Source of the DNA: JAZNSB01 sp045590955
GTDB taxonomy: Bacteria; Pseudomonadota; Alphaproteobacteria; RF32; CAG-239
Length of the DNA: 18,908 bases
Assembly: GCA_045590955.1 (NCBI GenBank)
Contig: JAZNSB010000029.1
Span: forward strand, 1 to 18,908
Direction: 5' to 3'
In this document: in pieces, positions 1 through 5,984 of the stretch
Position numbering within the stretch: position 1 is the stretch's first letter
How the letters are laid out: each line of letters opens with the position of its first letter
Position numbers and translations under genes: made by a program
Notes under the pieces: model-generated
Databases searched by the model: none
What the model was told of the DNA's origin: nothing
Seen by the model: the letters and a program-made list of their open reading frames with translations, nothing else

Positions 1-961
1 CAACAGACCTAACCGCTGCTTTTATTCCTGCATTATCTCCATCAAAACACAATGTTGGCAAAGGAGTCAACTTCCAAGCCTGTGCAATTTGCTCTTCTGT
101 CAAAGCTGTTCCCAATGGAGCCACAGCATTATGAAAACCAAACTTATCTAATGCAATAACATCCATATAACCTTCACATATTATCAATTCTTTTTGATTA
201 TATGCAAACTCTCTGGCATTGTTTATATTATACAACATTCTGCGTTTGTTAAAAATCGGCGTTTCCGGAGAATTCAAATATTTTGGCTGTCCGTCCCCCA
301 TTATTCTTCCGCCAAAGGCAATCGGTCTGTTCTTTCTGTCAAATATAGGAATTATCACCCTATCTCTAAAAAAGTCATAACTCTTTTGGTTTTGATCATC
401 TGTATTTGTTGCCAAGCCCAATTCCTGCATATCTTTAAGCTCTATACCCTTAGATTGCAAATAAGCCTTCAAACCATTATTTGCCGGAGCATAACCAAGA
501 TGAAATTTTTCAATCAGTTCATCATCAAAACCACGATTATACAAATACAGCAAAGCATCTTTTCCAACAGACAAACGCAAATTTTTTTCAAAAAAATCAA
601 CTGCCATTTGCATAATATCATACAAAGATGCTTTTTTTTCAATTTCTTCCTGAGAAGCGGCATGAAACTGTGGCATTTGCACACCGGCTTTGTTTGCCAA
701 TTTTTCAACTGCTTCCATAAACGGCAAATTATTTGCATCCATTTCAAACTTAACAATATCTCCATGCGCTCCACACCCGAAACAATGATAAAAACCTTTT
801 GCTTCATTTACTGTAAAAGATGGTGTTTTTTCATTATGAAACGGGCAAAGACCCAAATGTTCTTTTCCTTTTTTGGTAAGTCTTACCTTATCACCCACCA
901 CGTCAACAATGGAGATTTTTGCTCTCAGTTCTTCCAAAAAATTTTGCAAATCCGTTGCCAA
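1..961 (-). CDS. dnaG: DNA primase DnaG, N-terminal 320 residues (runs off the left edge)
   Basis: DnaG makes the RNA primers for DNA replication. The visible part contains the CHC2 zinc ribbon (C39, H42, C60, C63, in the contexts CPFHNEKTPSF and YHCFGCG). It also contains the primase core and the start of the Toprim catalytic domain, with the acidic motif EGYMD at about residue 263 and CFDGDNAG with D307 and D309. The rest of Toprim and the helicase-binding C-terminus lie outside the window. No ATG is available near the N-terminus. The best start is a TTG at 961 with AAGAG about eight bases upstream, 18 bases after the yqeY stop. A second TTG twelve bases inside the frame is the alternative. 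Its position directly behind yqeY suggests cotranscription. The identity is certain; the start is moderately sure. Confidence 0.95.
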   Translation of the reverse strand, partial: MATDLQNFLEELRAKISIVDVVGDKVRLTKKGKEHLGLCPFHNEKTPSFTVNEAKGFYHCFGCGAHGDIVKFEMDANNLPFMEAVEKLANKAGVQMPQFHAASQEEIEKKASLYDIMQMAVDFFEKNLRLSVGKDALLYLYNRGFDDELIEKFHLGYAPANNGLKAYLQSKGIELKDMQELGLATNTDDQNQKSYDFFRDRVIIPIFDRKNRPIAFGGRIMGDGQPKYLNSPETPIFNKRRMLYNINNAREFAYNQKELIICEGYMDVIALDKFGFHNAVAPLGTALTEEQIAQAWKLTPLPTLCFDGDNAGIKAAVRSV

Positions 962-979
962 TTTATTTCTCTTAAAAAA

Positions 980-1432
980 TTATCCCAACAAAGATTTAAT
1001 TGTTCCGGAAGCCTTTGCAAAATCCATTTGTCCGGCATACTTATCTTTCAATGCTCCCATAACCTTACCCATATCTTTCATAGAGCTTGCCTGCAACAAA
1101 TTAATTGTTTCTTTAATTGCTTTCAGCATTTGTTCATCATCTAATTGTTTGGGTAAAAATCTTTCTATAACATCAATTTCTGCCTGCTCTTTTTGTGCCA
1201 AATCATTTCTGTTTGCATCAACATACATTTTAATTGATTCTCTGCGTTGCTTTATCATAGATTGCATCATAGAAAGCAATTCCGCATCTGTTGCTTGTTG
1301 ATTACCCTTTCCTCTTGCTTCCACATCTTTTTCTTTTTGACCTGCAATAATCAATCTAACAGCTGCAACTGTCTGACTGTCATGAGCCAACATTGCTGTT
1401 TTTAATGTATTTGACAACTCTTCTCTTAACAT
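980..1432 (-). CDS. yqeY: GatB/YqeY family protein
   Basis: The protein has 150 residues, the usual length for the stand-alone YqeY family. This family resembles the C-terminal tail domain of GatB, the amidotransferase subunit that recognises mischarged tRNA. Its cellular role is not firmly established. Recognisable segments are the N-terminal LKTAMLAHDSQTVAAVRLI, the mid-protein KQRRESIKMYVDANR and the conserved IERFLPKQL, followed by the tail-like region with MGKVMGALKDKYAGQMD. The start ATG is preceded by AAAGGA seven bases away. The gene is divergent from the small lipoprotein gene and lies directly upstream of dnaG. The yqeY-dnaG pairing is common in alphaproteobacteria. Confidence 0.92.
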   Translation of the reverse strand: MLREELSNTLKTAMLAHDSQTVAAVRLIIAGQKEKDVEARGKGNQQATDAELLSMMQSMIKQRRESIKMYVDANRNDLAQKEQAEIDVIERFLPKQLDDEQMLKAIKETINLLQASSMKDMGKVMGALKDKYAGQMDFAKASGTIKSLLG

Positions 1433-1463
1433 AACTAAATCCTTTCACATATTAACTTTTGCT

Positions 1464-1492
1464 AGCATAACCACTTACTTTAAAAAAATCAA
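1464..1492 (-). promoter_or_regulatory. Candidate sigma70 promoter for yqeY-dnaG
   Basis: On the minus strand TTGATT (1487-1492) and TATGCT (1464-1469) are separated by 17 bases, about 30 bases ahead of the yqeY start codon. Spacing is ideal and each box has four or five matches to consensus. In AT-rich sequence such matches also occur by chance. Confidence 0.4.
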
Positions 1493-1533
1493 CGTTAAAA
1501 AAAACAAAACCTGTTCAAAAAAAAGCTTTTACA

Positions 1534-1561
1534 TTGTTATTATTTTCTTAGCTGTTAAAAT
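1534..1561 (+). promoter_or_regulatory. Candidate sigma70 promoter for the small lipoprotein gene
   Basis: TTGTTA (1534-1539) and TAAAAT (1556-1561) are separated by 16 bases, about 37 bases upstream of the lipoprotein ATG at 1599. It lies in the divergent intergenic region shared with yqeY. The support is from consensus match and position only. Confidence 0.4.
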
Positions 1562-1598
1562 TTAATCTCAAAATAAAAAATAGACTAGGAGATATAAA

Positions 1599-1757
1599 AT
1601 GAAAAAATTGGCATTAGTATTAGTAGCTGTTTCAATGTTGGCTTTGAGCGCATGCACAGGCACACGTGGATATGTTGGCGGACAAAAAGTATGCGAAAAC
1701 CACTACCTTTTGGGTGTAATTTCTTTGTCTGAATTGATTGCTCCTTGCAATAAATAA
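1599..1757 (+). CDS. Small lipoprotein, 52 residues, function unknown
   Basis: This short gene encodes a lysine-led hydrophobic signal peptide (KKLALVLVAVSML) and a lipobox LSAC with the lipidated cysteine at residue 19. That leaves a mature peptide of only about 34 residues. The mature part has two more cysteines (C32 and C50), which could form a disulfide. It also has a hydrophobic stretch LLGVISLSELIAP. The ribosome binding site is excellent: TAGGAGA, eight bases before the ATG. A candidate promoter lies upstream and hairpins follow the stop. Short lipoproteins of this kind are usually surface or periplasmic membrane-anchored peptides. I do not recognise a named family. The gene is well supported; the function is unknown. 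Confidence 0.8.
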   Translation: MKKLALVLVAVSMLALSACTGTRGYVGGQKVCENHYLLGVISLSELIAPCNK

Positions 1758-1777
1758 CACTTGCAAATAAAAAAATA

Positions 1778-1796
1778 TGTGATAAATAATATCACA
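1778..1796 (+). repeat. Inverted repeat TGTGAT-N7-ATCACA
   Basis: Perfect six-base arms flank a seven-base AT centre, 20 bases after the small lipoprotein stop. The flanks (AAAAATA and ACATAATTTT) allow an imperfect extension. It could be part of an mRNA 3' hairpin or a protein binding site upstream of greA. The half-site resembles that of the CRP/FNR family, but the spacing is three bases longer than TGTGA-N6-TCACA, so I do not call it a CRP site. Confidence 0.35.
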
Positions 1797-1808
1797 ACAT
1801 AATTTTGC

Positions 1809-1856
1809 AGACTGTGAATGAACATTCATTCGCAGTCTCATTTTTCTAATTTTTTT
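1809..1856 (+). terminator. Terminator-like hairpin directly upstream of greA
   Basis: A 13-bp stem (AGACTGTGAATGA pairing with TCATTCGCAGTCT, one T-G wobble) encloses a four-base ACAT loop at 1809-1838. Two T-rich runs follow at 1841-1845 and 1850-1856. It has the form of an intrinsic terminator. It could end the small lipoprotein transcript. If greA is transcribed from further upstream, it would instead act as an attenuator in the greA leader, because only 30 bases separate the stem from the greA ATG. Confidence 0.65.
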
Positions 1857-1868
1857 AAAGAGGATAAA

Positions 1869-2342
1869 ATGGAAAAATTTTTGCTTACCAAACAAGGTTT
1901 TGAAAATCTTGAAAAAGAATTAAAACACTTAAAAGGTGTTGACCGCCCAAACATCATTGCTGCCATTTCAGAAGCCAGAGCGCAAGGTGACTTGTCTGAA
2001 AATGCCGAATATTCTGCTGCCAAAGAAAAACAAAGTTTTATTGAAGGCAGAATTCAAGAACTTGAAGCCGTTATTTCCAGAGCTCAAATTATTGATTGCT
2101 CTTCAATCACCGGCGACACCGTAAGATTTGGCGCACTGGTAACCGTTGCCAACACAGAAGATGATGTTGAATCTTCTTATCAAATTGTTGGCGATTATGA
2201 AGCAGATATTGTAAAAAATAAAATTTCTATATCATCTCCGCTTGCCAAAGCCCTTATCGGTAAAAACGTCGGCGACCTTGCAGAATACACTGCTCCAAGC
2301 GGCAAAAAAGAATTTGAAATTCTAAACGTTTCGTATAGTTAA
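1869..2342 (+). CDS. greA: Transcription elongation factor GreA
   Basis: GreA rescues backtracked RNA polymerase by stimulating cleavage of the transcript 3' end through the secondary channel. The 157-residue length matches the family. Residues 1-75 form the coiled-coil stalk, with the signature ARAQGDLSENAEYSAAKEKQ. The acidic tip residues D41 and E44 sit at the same positions as in Escherichia coli GreA. The C-terminal FKBP-like domain includes GALVTV and ends in PSGKKEFEIL. I chose ATG 1869 because AAAGAGG lies just upstream and the protein then begins with the typical MEKFLLTKQGF. An in-frame ATG at 1818 lies inside the upstream hairpin and has no ribosome binding site. The Cys-rich gene follows after 58 bases. 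Confidence 0.97.
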   Translation: MEKFLLTKQGFENLEKELKHLKGVDRPNIIAAISEARAQGDLSENAEYSAAKEKQSFIEGRIQELEAVISRAQIIDCSSITGDTVRFGALVTVANTEDDVESSYQIVGDYEADIVKNKISISSPLAKALIGKNVGDLAEYTAPSGKKEFEILNVSYS

Positions 2343-2346
2343 AAAA

Positions 2347-2400
2347 TTTTTCTCCAATCTTATATATCAAAAGCAAACAACATATATAAGAGGAGAAAAA
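2347..2400 (+). promoter_or_regulatory. Long leader hairpin that pairs the Shine-Dalgarno region of the Cys/His-rich gene
   Basis: Bases 2347-2355 (TTTTTCTCC) pair perfectly with 2392-2400 (GGAGAAAAA). Bases 2358-2367 (TCTTATATAT) pair perfectly with 2382-2391 (ATATATAAGA). This gives 19 base pairs interrupted only by a two-base AA bulge at 2356-2357, with a 14-base loop at 2368-2381. The 3' arm is the entire ribosome binding site AGAGGAGAAAAA and ends at the base before the ATG at 2401. In the folded RNA the Shine-Dalgarno sequence would be hidden. The inner helix is almost all A-U, so it should melt easily. That fits a thermosensor, a ligand-responsive switch, or opening by ribosomes leaving greA. 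Read on the minus strand, the same hairpin is followed by six Ts (complement of 2341-2346) and could act as a terminator. Confidence 0.6.
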
Positions 2401-2598
2401 ATGAAGCACAAAAAACAAAGTTGCGATTGTATAGATGCAGATGATTTAGATTGTACTTGTATAGATTGCGGATGCTATCATTATGCCGGAGCCGAAGGCG
2501 GTTGTAATCATTACATAGATTATGAATGCACTACAGTTCCACACAACAACAAAGATAACCATCATAAGCATCACAACAAAAACAAAAAAACAAAATAA
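2401..2598 (+). CDS. Small Cys/His-rich putative metal-binding protein, 65 residues
   Basis: I do not recognise a named family. The N-terminal half carries eight cysteines at residues 8, 10, 18, 20, 23, 25, 35 and 43, arranged as CxC...CxCxxCxC...C...C. Histidines lie at 27 and 37, and the CxCID unit occurs twice. The last third is a His/Asn/Lys tail (H48, H54, H55, H57, H58) ending in lysines. There is no signal peptide or membrane segment, so it is likely cytoplasmic. The CxC clusters resemble metallothionein-type thiolate sites and suggest binding of zinc, copper or another soft metal; this is inference. The gene has a strong AGGAG site hidden in a hairpin. It ends 15 bases before trxB, so the two are probably cotranscribed, linking a thiol-rich protein with thiol reduction. 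Confidence 0.8.
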   Translation: MKHKKQSCDCIDADDLDCTCIDCGCYHYAGAEGGCNHYIDYECTTVPHNNKDNHHKHHNKNKKTK

Positions 2599-2613
2599 AA
2601 CAAAGGAAACACC

Positions 2614-3558
2614 ATGGCTCACCATCATTCAAAAGTAATAATCTTAGGATCCGGACCAGCAGGATATACCGCTGCCATATACGCAGCACGTTCAGGCCTT
2701 GATCCGTTGCTTATTTCCGGAGAACACGTTGGTGGGCAACTTACACTTACATCTGAAATAGAAAACTTTCCAGGCTTTGTAGATCCCATAACAGGTCCGC
2801 AACTAATGGAACAAATGAAACAACAAGCTCTAAACCTCGGCACAAGATTTATTTCAGATCACATAACCGAAGTTGACTTTGAAAACAAACCTTTTGTATT
2901 AAATTCTTCAAACGGCAATTCTTACATTGCCGATTGCGTAATAATTGCCACCGGCGCGTCTGTAAAATGGCTTAATTTAGAAAGCGAAAAAAAATTTATG
3001 GGCAAAGGCGTTTCTGCTTGCGCACATTGCGACGGTTTTTTCTATAAAGACAAACACGTTGCCGTCATAGGCGGAGGAAACTCTGCCGTTTCAGAGGCAT
3101 TACATCTTACCAAATTTGCCAAAAGTGTTACTCTTATTCACAGACGCAACAAACTAAAAGCGGAAAAAGTTCTTATTGATAAACTGATGAATAATGAAAA
3201 AGTAAACATCTTATGGAACTGTGTTGCCGATGAAATTTTGGGTCAACAAGAACCATTTCCTGCTGTAACCGGTTTAAGATTAAGAAATGTGAATACAGAC
3301 AGCACACAAGAAATAAAAGCAGATGGAGTATTTGTTGCCATTGGCAGACACCCCAATACAGAAATTTTTACCAACCAACTTGTTTTGGACAAATCAGGAT
3401 ATATTGTAACCAAACTTGGTTGTTGCCAAACAAGTGTAGAGGGAGTTTTTGCGGCAGGCGATGTTGTTTCTTGTCCGTTCAAACAAGCCGTTGTAGCAGC
3501 CGGCATGGGTTGTGCCGCAGCACTTGAAGCCGGAAAATATATTGAAAATCAAAAATAG
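2614..3558 (+). CDS. trxB: Thioredoxin-disulfide reductase
   Basis: TrxB is a cytoplasmic flavoprotein that uses NADPH to reduce thioredoxin. The 314-residue protein has the FAD-binding GSGPAG at residues 12-17 and the redox-active pair C136 and C139 in SACAHCDGFFY. It also has the NADPH-binding GGGNSA at 153-158, the NADPH phosphate-contacting HRRN at 176-179, and the second FAD motif AAGD at 280-283. The active-site spacer is AH rather than the more usual AT, a minor variant. The N-terminus begins MAHHH, an unusual His run. AAAGGA precedes the ATG, 15 bases after the Cys-rich gene. The last 10 bases overlap the 3' end of fmt on the other strand, with no separate terminator between them. Confidence 0.97.
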   Translation: MAHHHSKVIILGSGPAGYTAAIYAARSGLDPLLISGEHVGGQLTLTSEIENFPGFVDPITGPQLMEQMKQQALNLGTRFISDHITEVDFENKPFVLNSSNGNSYIADCVIIATGASVKWLNLESEKKFMGKGVSACAHCDGFFYKDKHVAVIGGGNSAVSEALHLTKFAKSVTLIHRRNKLKAEKVLIDKLMNNEKVNILWNCVADEILGQQEPFPAVTGLRLRNVNTDSTQEIKADGVFVAIGRHPNTEIFTNQLVLDKSGYIVTKLGCCQTSVEGVFAAGDVVSCPFKQAVVAAGMGCAAALEAGKYIENQK

Positions 3559-4421
3559 TTTTTAGGCAAGCCATTGAGCAAATCTTTCACGTTCATTGGC
3601 TTTTTACCCTGTCTTTGCATAATTGTCGGAGTAATATATTTTCCATCAGAACACAAAAAAGACAATTCTTCTTTAGTTGTTGTTACTCGTGCATCTAAAA
3701 TTTTAAAACGTTCATTATTTTTTTCAAAAAACATTGCCGGATAAGGGCTAAACGCTTTTATTTTCCGCAACAACACATCTGCCGGCAAATTAAAGTTTAT
3801 TTCACATTCGGCTTTATCAATTTTTTTGGCATATGTTACCAAATTTTCATCTTGTTCAACCGGCAATATATTTTCAAAATTACTTAAAACTTTATGTAAT
3901 AAAACTGCTCCTTCCAAAGCCAACTTATCATGCAAAACTTGCCCTGTTGTGTTTTCATCTATCTGCACTTCTTTTGTCATATACATTCTACCGGCATCCA
4001 ATGCCTGAACCACTTCCATTATGGTTACACCGGATTTTTTATCTCCGGCTTCAATAGCTCTTTCAATTGGCGCCGCCCCTCTCCATCTTGGCAACAATGA
4101 AGCATGGACGTTAATTGTGCCTAATTTTGGAGCATCAATGATTTGTTGTGGCAAAATTAATCCGTATGCTGCCACCACAGCAATATCTGCATTAAAACTT
4201 TTAAATTTTTCAATATCTTCTTTATTTTTAAAATTTGGCACGGTTACAACTTCAACCCCATTTTCCAAAGCCAACTCATGCACTGGTGTTTTGGTAATTT
4301 TATTTCCTCTGCCGGCCATTTTAGGCATTTGCGTATATACCGCAATCACCTCATGATTTTGCAGTAAATAATTTAATGTAGGAAGAGCAAAATCAGGAGT
4401 TCCCATAAAGATAACTTTCAT
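3549..4421 (-). CDS. fmt: Methionyl-tRNA formyltransferase
   Basis: Fmt transfers a formyl group from 10-formyl-tetrahydrofolate to Met-tRNA for translation initiation. The N-terminal Rossmann-type domain begins with VIFMGTPDFALPTL. The catalytic segment NVHASLLPRWRGAAPI holds N104 and H106, and D142 lies in LDAGRMY. The C-terminal tRNA-binding OB-like domain (about 205-290) contains the conserved FSPYPAMFF. At 290 residues it is somewhat shorter than typical bacterial Fmt (about 310), mainly at the C-terminus. Its ATG overlaps the def stop as TAATG, so the pair is probably translationally coupled. The stop lies inside the end of trxB on the opposite strand. Confidence 0.97.
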   Translation of the reverse strand: MKVIFMGTPDFALPTLNYLLQNHEVIAVYTQMPKMAGRGNKITKTPVHELALENGVEVVTVPNFKNKEDIEKFKSFNADIAVVAAYGLILPQQIIDAPKLGTINVHASLLPRWRGAAPIERAIEAGDKKSGVTIMEVVQALDAGRMYMTKEVQIDENTTGQVLHDKLALEGAVLLHKVLSNFENILPVEQDENLVTYAKKIDKAECEINFNLPADVLLRKIKAFSPYPAMFFEKNNERFKILDARVTTTKEELSFLCSDGKYITPTIMQRQGKKPMNVKDLLNGLPKNYF

Positions 4422-4957
4422 TATTTTTGCTCCTTACTTTTTATATTTTTTTCATATTTTTTGATTAGCATTTGCCTACGCAAACGAGAAATTCTATCAA
4501 TATACAAAACCCCGTCCAAATGGTCCATTTCATGCTGAATTACCACTGCCAAAAAGGTGTCTGTTTCCAATTCTTTTTTATTACCGAAATAATCTAAATA
4601 CTCAATTTTTATTGATGCACTGCGTTCAACTTCTGCTCTCATTTGCGGAACAGACAAACAACCTTCTTCATTTATACATTTTTCATCAGATTTTTTGATG
4701 ATTTTCGGATTAACCAAATACAAAATTTCATACTGTTTTTTATCATCATCATCTTCATCATCAAATCTGTTTTCAATAACAATAACTCTTTTCAGCACGC
4801 CTACTTGCACTGCTGCCAAACCCACACCATATTCATGTTTCATGGTCTCCACCATATCATCCATAAATTTGCGTAAATCTTCATCTACAACATCAACTTC
4901 TTGTGATATCTGCTTCAAAATAGGGTTTGGATATTCCAGCACTTTAAGTTTTGTCAT
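4421..4957 (-). CDS. def: Peptide deformylase
   Basis: Def removes the formyl group from nascent proteins, reversing the mark placed by Fmt. All three family motifs are present. Motif 1 is GVGLAAVQVG at 44-53. Motif 2 is EEGCLSVP, with metal ligand C100. Motif 3 is QHEMDHLDG, with ligands H142 and H146 and catalytic E143. Between motifs 1 and 2 there is an acidic run (residues 66-72, mostly Asp/Glu) in a loop that is usually shorter. The C-terminal helix is lysine-rich. The ATG overlaps the nusB stop by four bases (ATGA), and the stop overlaps fmt, so the gene sits tightly between them in one transcript. Confidence 0.97.
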   Translation of the reverse strand: MTKLKVLEYPNPILKQISQEVDVVDEDLRKFMDDMVETMKHEYGVGLAAVQVGVLKRVIVIENRFDDEDDDDKKQYEILYLVNPKIIKKSDEKCINEEGCLSVPQMRAEVERSASIKIEYLDYFGNKKELETDTFLAVVIQHEMDHLDGVLYIDRISRLRRQMLIKKYEKNIKSKEQK

Positions 4958-5436
4958 CTTACTTCCTTGGCAATTTGGTCAAGAATTGCATTTATAACTT
5001 TTGGTTCATTTTTAGAAAAGAAAGCATATGCCAAATCAACATATTCTTGAATAATAACTTTTACATCAACATCTGTTGTATAAACCAATTCATATGCTGC
5101 ACACATAAGCAATGCTCTCATTGTTGCATCAAAATGTTCAAAACTTCTTCCTTCTTTTAAGAAAGCATTCATTGAATTTATAATTTCTGATTTATGTTCG
5201 CATAAACCGTTTACCAAAGATGTAAAATACTCTTTGTCCATTTCACCCAATTCAAGCATTTTTTCTTCTTCAAATTGGTTTTCTTCAATTACAAATCTTC
5301 CTACTTTATCATTTAAAAAATCTTGCAACACTTCTTCAATTGGGTTTTGATTAAATTCAGCCATATACATTGCCTGCACAAAAGCCAGCCTGGCATTAGA
5401 CTTCATTTTAATTTTTTCAGATACAAAATTATTCAT
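4954..5436 (-). CDS. nusB: Transcription antitermination factor NusB
   Basis: NusB binds boxA RNA with NusE (ribosomal protein S10) and supports rRNA antitermination. The all-helical fold is recognisable from NARLAFVQAMYMAEF, then RALLMCAAYEL, then VIIQEYVDLAYAFF and the C-terminal NAILDQIAKEVR. At 160 residues the length is normal. The chosen ATG overlaps the end of nrdR by eight bases and has a strong AAGGAG site inside the nrdR coding sequence. A second ATG ten codons downstream (MKSNARLAF) is possible but has a poorer site. Riboflavin genes usually lie between nrdR and nusB in alphaproteobacteria and are absent here. Confidence 0.95.
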   Translation of the reverse strand: MNNFVSEKIKMKSNARLAFVQAMYMAEFNQNPIEEVLQDFLNDKVGRFVIEENQFEEEKMLELGEMDKEYFTSLVNGLCEHKSEIINSMNAFLKEGRSFEHFDATMRALLMCAAYELVYTTDVDVKVIIQEYVDLAYAFFSKNEPKVINAILDQIAKEVR

Positions 5437-5911
5437 AATTTTCTCCTTTTTCAGGCTTTGCCAATTTATCTATTGTAAAAACAAACTCTTCAAAATCTTT
5501 TGCTTCTCTAAAATCCTTATATACAGATGCAAACCTCACATAAGCCACATGGTCCAAATGCAACAAAGCATCCATCACATATTGACCTATCAGACTTGAA
5601 GAAATTTCTGTTTCTCCTGAAGCTTCCAACTGTCTTTGAATGGAGTTTACCACCTTATCCACTCTTTCTGCAGAAACCGGACGTTTACTTACAGCCACAG
5701 AAATAGATTTTGCCAATTTATCCCTGTCAAAAAGTGTTTTTTCACCATTTTTTTTGACTACTATCAGTTCTCTGAGTTGCACTCTTTCAAATGTAGTAAA
5801 TCTGGATGCACATTCAGGACACTCTCTTCTTCTTCTGATAGCGCTTCCGTCATCAGTGTTTCTAGAATCTTTCACCACTGTTTCTTCACATCCGCAAAAT
5901 GGACACTTCAT
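5429..5911 (-). CDS. nrdR: Transcriptional repressor NrdR
   Basis: NrdR represses ribonucleotide reductase genes and senses ATP/dATP. The N-terminal zinc ribbon uses C3, C6, C31 and C34 (MKCPFCG and ECPECASRFTTFE) and includes the basic stretch IRRRRE. The ATP-cone follows from about residue 47, with VVKKNGEKTLFDRDKL and later VMDALLHLDHVAYVRFASVYKDF. At 160 residues it has the normal length. A candidate promoter lies 27-55 bases upstream in the gap after glyA. No matching NrdR box is evident nearby, so self-regulation is not supported by the sequence. It overlaps nusB at its 3' end. Confidence 0.97.
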   Translation of the reverse strand: MKCPFCGCEETVVKDSRNTDDGSAIRRRRECPECASRFTTFERVQLRELIVVKKNGEKTLFDRDKLAKSISVAVSKRPVSAERVDKVVNSIQRQLEASGETEISSSLIGQYVMDALLHLDHVAYVRFASVYKDFREAKDFEEFVFTIDKLAKPEKGENYE

Positions 5912-5937
5912 TGCAACCTCTATTTGTTTTTTTAGGT

Positions 5938-5966
5938 GTTATACGCACTTTTCTTATATTTTGCAA
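5938..5966 (-). promoter_or_regulatory. Candidate sigma70 promoter for nrdR-nusB-def-fmt
   Basis: On the minus strand TTGCAA (5961-5966) is followed after 17 bases by TATAAC (5938-5943), placing a start site about 20 bases ahead of the nrdR ATG. The -10 box has five of six consensus bases and spacing is ideal. It lies in the 73-base gap after glyA, the largest in this cluster. A direct repeat AGGTTGCA also occurs here, once at the -35 region and once just before the ATG. Confidence 0.5.
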
Positions 5967-5984
5967 CCTTTATTTATTGCCTGC

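Noticed and set aside
194..1144. A 316-codon open frame on the plus strand
   Set aside because: It is antisense to dnaG and yqeY, which have clear family motifs on the minus strand. The translation is low-complexity and rich in Phe, Ile and Cys, with no ribosome binding site.
1778..1796. CRP or FNR binding site
   Set aside because: The half-sites fit TGTGA/TCACA but the centre is three bases too long for the CRP spacing.
1818..1868. Upstream in-frame ATG extending greA by 17 codons
   Set aside because: It lies inside the hairpin stem, has no ribosome binding site, and adds residues not found in GreA.
2446..2628. Minus-strand hydrophobic frame opposite the Cys-rich gene
   Set aside because: It is the complement of the His/Asn/Lys codons and looks membrane-like only by base composition; no ribosome site.
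5912..5984. NrdR box upstream of nrdR
   Set aside because: No pair of the long conserved NrdR boxes is visible; the only repeat is the short direct AGGTTGCA.
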